Assembly: GCA_021845945.1 (NCBI GenBank)
Contig: JAJZRD010000054.1
Span: 1-17,951, forward strand
Direction of reading: 5' to 3'
Length of the DNA stretch: 17,951 bases
DNA from: Chloroflexota bacterium
GTDB lineage: Bacteria; Chloroflexota; UBA6077
A program made the position numbers and the translations under genes. Positions 14,444 through 17,951 of the stretch are shown here, piece after piece (position 1 is the first letter of the stretch; every line of letters begins with the position of its first letter). Below the pieces are notes generated by a model, which was not told the origin of the DNA, made no database searches, and saw only the letters and a program-made list of their open reading frames with translations.

Positions 14444-14473
14444 TGTAGGGGCGGTTCGCGAACCGCCCCTACA
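14444..14473. repeat. Perfect 30-base palindrome of the GTAGGGGCG family
   Basis: The 30 bases are an exact inverted repeat: the left half is TGTAGGGGCGGTTCG and the right half is its reverse complement. It sits six bases after the selB stop and about 20 bases before the next gene. It could fold into a stem with almost no loop, and may mark the end of selB, but no T-run follows. Confidence 0.85.
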
Positions 14474-14495
14474 ACTATGCCCTGAGGAGTGTCCG

Positions 14496-15143
14496 TTGAA
14501 TCGCGACCTTACCCGTCTCTTCCTCGTCCGCCACGCCGAGACCGAGTGGAACGCGGCCCAGATCTTTCAGGGGCACCTGGACTCCCCTCTCACCCCCAAG
14601 GGGCTGGAGCAGGCGGCCCAATTGGCCTCGCGCCTCGCTGCGGAGGGGATCGAGGCCATCTACTCCTCCGACCTGGGGCGCGCCATGCAGACCGCCCAGG
14701 TCGTGGCCTCCCGGCTGAAGCTCTCGGTGGCGCCTCGGCCGGAGCTGCGGGAGATCGACTGCGGCGAGTGGACGGGCGAGAGCTACCAGGAGGTCCGGAC
14801 CCGCTGGCCCGAGGAGTTCGCCCACTGGAGGTCCCGCCCCCACCTGCACCGAATGCCGGGTGGGGAGAGCGTTGACCAGGTCCAGCAGCGCGGCCTCCGC
14901 CTGCTCGAGGATATCCGCCGGCGCCACCAGGGGCGTGCCGTCTGCGCGGTGGCCCACAACACCGTCGTCCGGGCCGTCCTGTGCCGGCTGCAGGGCTGGC
15001 CCCTGTCCCGACTGTGGGAGGGCGCCCGACAGCCCAACTGCGCCGTCAACCTTATCGAGTTTCAGGGCGATCGGGCGGCCTTGCTGGAGATCGCCGGCAC
15101 CGACCACCTCACCTCAGTCAGCACCATCGGTTTCTCCGTGTAG
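14496..15143 (+). CDS. Histidine phosphatase family protein (phosphoglycerate-mutase-like)
   Basis: A 215-residue member of the histidine phosphatase superfamily (GpmB/CobC-like branch). The phospho-acceptor His13 lies in VRHAETEWN (family RHG usually, here RHA). Arg62 is in YSSDLGRAMQTA, the acid Glu86 in LREIDCGEWTG, and the second His154 in AHNTVVRAV (usually SHG). All four active-site residues are therefore present, with two neighbouring positions changed. The TTG start at 14496 has GAGGAG six bases upstream. It follows selB across the palindrome and may share its transcript. Likely roles are hydrolysis of a small phosphate ester, such as 2,3-bisphosphoglycerate-like sugars or alpha-ribazole phosphate in cobalamin assembly. 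Sequence alone cannot decide between them. Confidence 0.88.
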   Translation: MNRDLTRLFLVRHAETEWNAAQIFQGHLDSPLTPKGLEQAAQLASRLAAEGIEAIYSSDLGRAMQTAQVVASRLKLSVAPRPELREIDCGEWTGESYQEVRTRWPEEFAHWRSRPHLHRMPGGESVDQVQQRGLRLLEDIRRRHQGRAVCAVAHNTVVRAVLCRLQGWPLSRLWEGARQPNCAVNLIEFQGDRAALLEIAGTDHLTSVSTIGFSV

Positions 15144-15417
15144 CCGCCGGCCATCAGCTGTTAGCGGGCAGGAAGGGTTACGTCCTCGCCACTCGAGAAA
15201 AGCAGTCCACACGCTGTCTGGGTGAACAAGGAGATCTACTTCGTGCTCAAGGTCGTCCAGATCGGTGGGACGGACGGCAAGCGGCTCTCGACCATGGAGG
15301 TGACGAGCGTCCGGTACAACGTTGCCATCGACCCTTGTCTATAGGCATCCCCGGGTAGTATGCGGGCCGACCCCCCTTCTGCAAACGGCGCGAGACCAGG
15401 GGAGGGATTCACCTCCC
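15144..15417. other. Intergenic gap with a small reading frame of doubtful reality
   Basis: The gap holds only one possible open frame. From GTG 15222 to TAG 15342-15344 it encodes 40 residues (NKEIYFVLKVVQIGGTDGKR and so on). This looks protein-like, but there is no ribosome-binding site before GTG 15222. An AAGGAG lies at 15228-15233 before a second GTG at 15243. It may be the tail of a decayed gene. Nothing else is seen. Confidence 0.35.
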
Positions 15418-15915
15418 TCATTCAACACTCTCCTCTCGAATGATGCTCTCGATCCATGCAGTATCTCGCTCCAGGTGATCGATGGCCCTGGCTACGAGGG
15501 CAGCACGATACCGATCTCTGTCTAGTCCTCCGATCCGCTCCTGATCCTGTCGGCGCTCAGCCAGCTTGCGGGCCCATTCATCCCGCTGCTGTTCCAGCAG
15601 GCGCCTCCTCGCAGGAGCCGGGACGCTCTCGAAGAAAAGCATCTTCAACGTGAAGGGCACGGTCAGGTCATGTATCAGCTCGGAGAAGCGAGCATTCCCC
15701 TCCGGGGTGATCCGGTATACGATCCGGTCCGGACCCTTCTGTTCCTCGAGGGTCCTGGTGACATGGCCGCGCTCTTCCAGCTTGCGCAGCATGGGGTACA
15801 ATGAGCCATAGCTGGCGCTGCCGAAGTAACCGACTAGGGTCTCCAGCCGGCGCTTCAGCTCGTAGCCGTGGAGCGGCGCGTCCTGGAGCATCCCCAGGAT
15901 GGGCAATTCGATCAT
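15418..15915 (-). CDS. PadR-family transcriptional regulator
   Basis: A 165-residue DNA-binding repressor. The N-terminal winged helix has MIELPILGMLQDAPLHGYELKRRL and SASYGSLYPMLRKLEERGHV, the PadR signature, followed by the wing GPDRIVYRITPEGNARF. The C-terminal half is a long helical region (RRLLEQQRDEWARKLAERRQ) used for dimerisation. I chose ATG 15915 because GAGG sits five bases upstream; longer reading to 16005 would add unlike residues. A TATAAT and a 19-base palindrome lie immediately upstream. PadR proteins often repress adjacent efflux operons, and here the next genes on the same strand are a membrane-fusion fragment and a DHA2 transporter. The ligand is not predictable. Confidence 0.9.
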   Translation of the reverse strand: MIELPILGMLQDAPLHGYELKRRLETLVGYFGSASYGSLYPMLRKLEERGHVTRTLEEQKGPDRIVYRITPEGNARFSELIHDLTVPFTLKMLFFESVPAPARRRLLEQQRDEWARKLAERRQDQERIGGLDRDRYRAALVARAIDHLERDTAWIESIIREESVE

Positions 15916-15924
15916 CGACGCCTC

Positions 15925-15954
15925 ATATATCGAATAGATACATGCGCCATTATA
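15925..15954 (-). promoter_or_regulatory. PadR promoter -10 box and candidate operator palindrome
   Basis: On the minus strand TATAAT occupies 15954-15949. Immediately after it, the 19-base imperfect palindrome at 15943-15925 reads ATGTATC-N5-GATATAT, with one mismatch per arm. It lies in the 5' leader near the expected transcription start (about 15942) and before the PadR start, a typical place for autoregulation by a homodimeric repressor. Binding is inferred only. Confidence 0.5.
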
Positions 15955-16008
15955 CCATGGCGCTCTCGTGCTGCCCCCTTGCTTGCAGTGGGGGACGACA
16001 CCCACCCT

Positions 16009-16488
16009 CTACTCCTGCACTCGGATCCTCACCTGCACCGAGCTGCCGACCACGAGCGGCAACTGGTCGTAGTCCACGGCGATCTTCACGGGCACCGTCT
16101 GGGTGACCTTCGCGGAGCCGCCGGACGCCCCTCCCTGGGGCATCAGCGAGAAGGTCGACGCCGTCGCGCGGTCCACCGCGACGACGCGACCGGGTAGCGT
16201 CCTCCCGAGGTAGTCCACCCTCACCTCGACCGGCTGCCCGGGCTGCACCCGGCCGGTCTTGGTCTCCTCGATCTGGGCCTGCACCCACAGCCGAGTGGGA
16301 TCGACGACGGTCAGGATCGGCTGCCCGGCCGCCACGGTGTCGTGGGGATTGGCCTGGCGGGCGATGACCACGCCGTCGATGGGGGAGCGAACCTCTACCC
16401 TCTGGTCGTCGGTCGCCCGATAGCCCATCTTCGGCGTCCCTGAGCCCGTCTGCCCCGTCGAGCTGGGGATTCCAATGGTCGCCACCAC
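16009..16488 (-). pseudogene. Truncated HlyD/EmrA-type membrane-fusion protein
   Basis: The 159-codon frame matches only the C-terminal half of an EmrA-like adaptor. It has VEVRSPIDGVVIARQANPHDTV (half of the lipoyl-like domain), VDPTRLWVQAQIEETKTGRVQPGQPVEV, and a beta-barrel ending VPVKIAVDYDQLPLVVGSSVQVRIRV. A normal member is over 300 residues, with a transmembrane anchor and coiled-coil hairpin, all missing. An ATG at 16511 with AAGGAG a few bases upstream starts MAQDDERR, a plausible adaptor N-terminus, but it is in a different frame from the rest. I read this as a large deletion that also shifted the frame. The fragment could not connect a pump to an outer conduit. An assembly error is the alternative. 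Confidence 0.65.
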
Positions 16489-17951
16489 CTGCGTTCATCG
16501 TCTTGCGCCATCCTTTGCACTCCTTCGCCCCTTCGTTCCGAGGCTGCCCGGGAAACGGTCGGCCGTCGCCGGCCCCCCTCCACCAGCAGGGTCGCCAGCA
16601 CCCCTACCAGCGAGACGGCGAACATCACCAGGGCCGTCCCGGTGAACCCGACCTCGAAGCCCCGCAGCCGGGCCTCCCCCTGGATCGCCTGGAGTGCGGG
16701 GCCGAGGTCGCGGACCACCCCGAGCTGGCGCTGATCCAGCGTCCCGCTCTGGGCAAGCTCCTTCAGGTGAGGCAGCTCTCGGAGTATGCCAGGGCCGAGC
16801 CCCACCATGGCCAGGCGGTTGCCCACCTCAGTGAAGGCGCCGGCCACGTAGGCCGTGCCGGTCTCGGAGGCCTGCTGGGCGAAGATCGTCGCCGCCATGG
16901 CCACTCCGAAGGGGCCACCCAGGTTGCGGGACATGTTGAAGACACCGGTGGCCGAGCCGATCCGGCGCAGCGGCACCCCGCTGGTGATGGCCCGGGAGAG
17001 GGGCGGAAGGGTGGCCCCGATGCCCAGGCCCAGGGTTGCCATCACCACCAGCAGGTAGCCGTAGCCGGTGTGGCGGTCCACCAGCGTCAGGAGAAACAGG
17101 GCGAGACTGGTGAGCAGCGAGCCCGAGAGGGCGGGGATGCGCGCCCCGAGCCGGTCGCTCATCCGCCCGCTCACCAGGGAAGCCCCCATGATCCCGAGGA
17201 ACAGCGGCATGACGAGCTGCCCCGTCTGGCTGGCCGGGTAACCCTGCACCTGCTGGAGCAGGAAGGGGATCAGGAAGAAGGCCCCCTGGAACGCCAGGAA
17301 GGAGACCAGCACCGCCGTCCCGGCCAGCGCGAAGAGGCGAGTCCGCACGATGGATAGGTCCACCACCGGGTGGGCGGTGCGCGACTCGACGACGAGGAAG
17401 AGCGCCAGGAAGAGCAGGAAGCCGGCGGCGAAGCCCAGGGTCAGGGGGGAGCTCCAACCCCAGGAGCGCCCCTGGTTCACGGCGACCAGCAGGCTGCCCG
17501 CCCACAGGAAGAGGAGGGCCGAGCCCGGCAGGTCGAAGGGCTCGGCGCGCGCCCGCCGCGACTCCCTCACCACCGCCTGGATGGTCCCGAGGCCGGCCAG
17601 TCCCATGAAGACGCTGGCCCAGTAGATGGAGCGCCAGCCGAACCAGTCGATCAGGTATCCACCCAGGGTCGGCCCGAGGGCGGGAGCAACGCCGGAGATC
17701 ATGCCCCAGAGTCCGAGGGCGCGGCCCCGCTCCTCCTGCGGGAAGTTCTCGCCGACGAACGCCATTCCTATGGGGATGATCCCGGCAGCGCCGAAGCCCT
17801 GTACGAAGCGAGCCCCGGCCATGGCCCAGATGCTGGGGCTGATCGCCGAGGCGAGGCCCCCGAGGGTGAAGAGGCCGAGGCCCATCAGGGCGTTGCGCTT
17901 CCGGCCGTGGAGGTCTCCCAGGCGGCCCCACATCGGCTCGAAGACGGAGGC
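16395..17951 (-). CDS. DHA2-family MFS drug efflux transporter (5' end beyond the window)
   Basis: The frame is open to the window edge and encodes at least 518 residues, so the N-terminus is missing here. The first codons give FEPMWGRLGDLHGRKRNALMGLGLF, the loop 2-3 motif of the major facilitator superfamily. GARFVQGFGAAGIIPIGMAFV is the drug/H+ antiporter motif of 14-helix DHA2 pumps (EmrB-like). About a dozen hydrophobic helices follow, ending at LVMFAVSLVGVLATLLVEGG. The natural end should be near 16560, but no stop occurs until 16395, so the last 40 or so residues run through the MAQDDERR start region of the membrane-fusion gene. This supports a rearrangement there. Energy would come from the proton gradient; substrate unknown. 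Confidence 0.88.
   Translation of the reverse strand, partial: ASVFEPMWGRLGDLHGRKRNALMGLGLFTLGGLASAISPSIWAMAGARFVQGFGAAGIIPIGMAFVGENFPQEERGRALGLWGMISGVAPALGPTLGGYLIDWFGWRSIYWASVFMGLAGLGTIQAVVRESRRARAEPFDLPGSALLFLWAGSLLVAVNQGRSWGWSSPLTLGFAAGFLLFLALFLVVESRTAHPVVDLSIVRTRLFALAGTAVLVSFLAFQGAFFLIPFLLQQVQGYPASQTGQLVMPLFLGIMGASLVSGRMSDRLGARIPALSGSLLTSLALFLLTLVDRHTGYGYLLVVMATLGLGIGATLPPLSRAITSGVPLRRIGSATGVFNMSRNLGGPFGVAMAATIFAQQASETGTAYVAGAFTEVGNRLAMVGLGPGILRELPHLKELAQSGTLDQRQLGVVRDLGPALQAIQGEARLRGFEVGFTGTALVMFAVSLVGVLATLLVEGGRRRPTVSRAASERRGEGVQRMAQDDERRWWRPLESPARRGRRAQGRRRWAIGRPTTRG

Noticed and set aside
14444..14473. Intrinsic terminator after selB
   Set aside because: The stem is perfect but has almost no loop and no following T-run; it is better treated as a repeat, though some termination effect is possible.
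15950..16498. Alternative 182-residue minus-strand frame over the membrane-fusion fragment
   Set aside because: It is Gly/Arg-rich without family motifs, while the other frame gives clear adaptor motifs.

Overview
The window is a GC-rich bacterial chromosome segment, unmistakably so from its codon use, Shine-Dalgarno sites and frequent TTG/GTG starts. It is studded with small palindromic intergenic repeats. My best guess for the source is an uncultured member of the Chloroflexota or a similar GC-rich lineage. This rests only on general style (the GTAGGGGCG-type palindromes, selenocysteine genes, heptosyltransferase-type genes, a DUF3786 protein) and is weak. No rRNA, tRNA, CRISPR array or intact transposase was seen.

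Layout. (1) 1-1500: a hairpin repeat, a decayed metallophosphoesterase gene, an intact acylphosphatase gene, and a Cys-rich reading frame that has a good promoter and ribosome-binding site but no standard start codon. (2) 1504-8335, all on the minus strand and read right to left: a glycan or lipopolysaccharide-type locus with a GT2 glycosyltransferase, FabZ, three GT9 (heptosyltransferase-like) enzymes, a zinc-finger membrane protein and a PfkB/HldE-type heptose-phosphate kinase. (3) 8336-10195: a gene-poor, repeat-rich stretch with a cupin protein (apparently fused to a monooxygenase fragment) and a frameshifted membrane protein. (4) 10196-15143, plus strand: a selenocysteine module in which a DUF3786 protein is translationally coupled to selA, followed by selB with its own probable promoter and then a histidine-phosphatase gene. 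(5) 15144-17951: a PadR-type repressor with a probable operator, and on the same strand behind a DHA2-type drug-efflux pump an apparently truncated membrane-fusion protein.

How the genes fit together. The minus-strand sugar locus would phosphorylate heptose (kinase), assemble heptose or other sugars on a surface glycan (GT9 and GT2 enzymes), and carries a fatty-acid dehydratase that commonly sits with envelope lipid genes. SelA makes Sec-tRNA from Ser-tRNA, and SelB delivers it to recoded UGA codons; the tRNA-Sec gene was not found here. The PadR, membrane-fusion and pump genes form a typical regulated export cassette, but the fusion protein looks broken.

The most notable theme is decay. At least four loci carry lesions (an internal deletion with a frameshift, a chimeric 5' end, a one-base homopolymer frameshift, a missing N-terminal half), and several dispersed palindromic repeat families fill the gaps. 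I found no convincing wholly new system. The best candidates for a second look are the DUF3786-selA coupling and the ATT-start Cys-rich gene.
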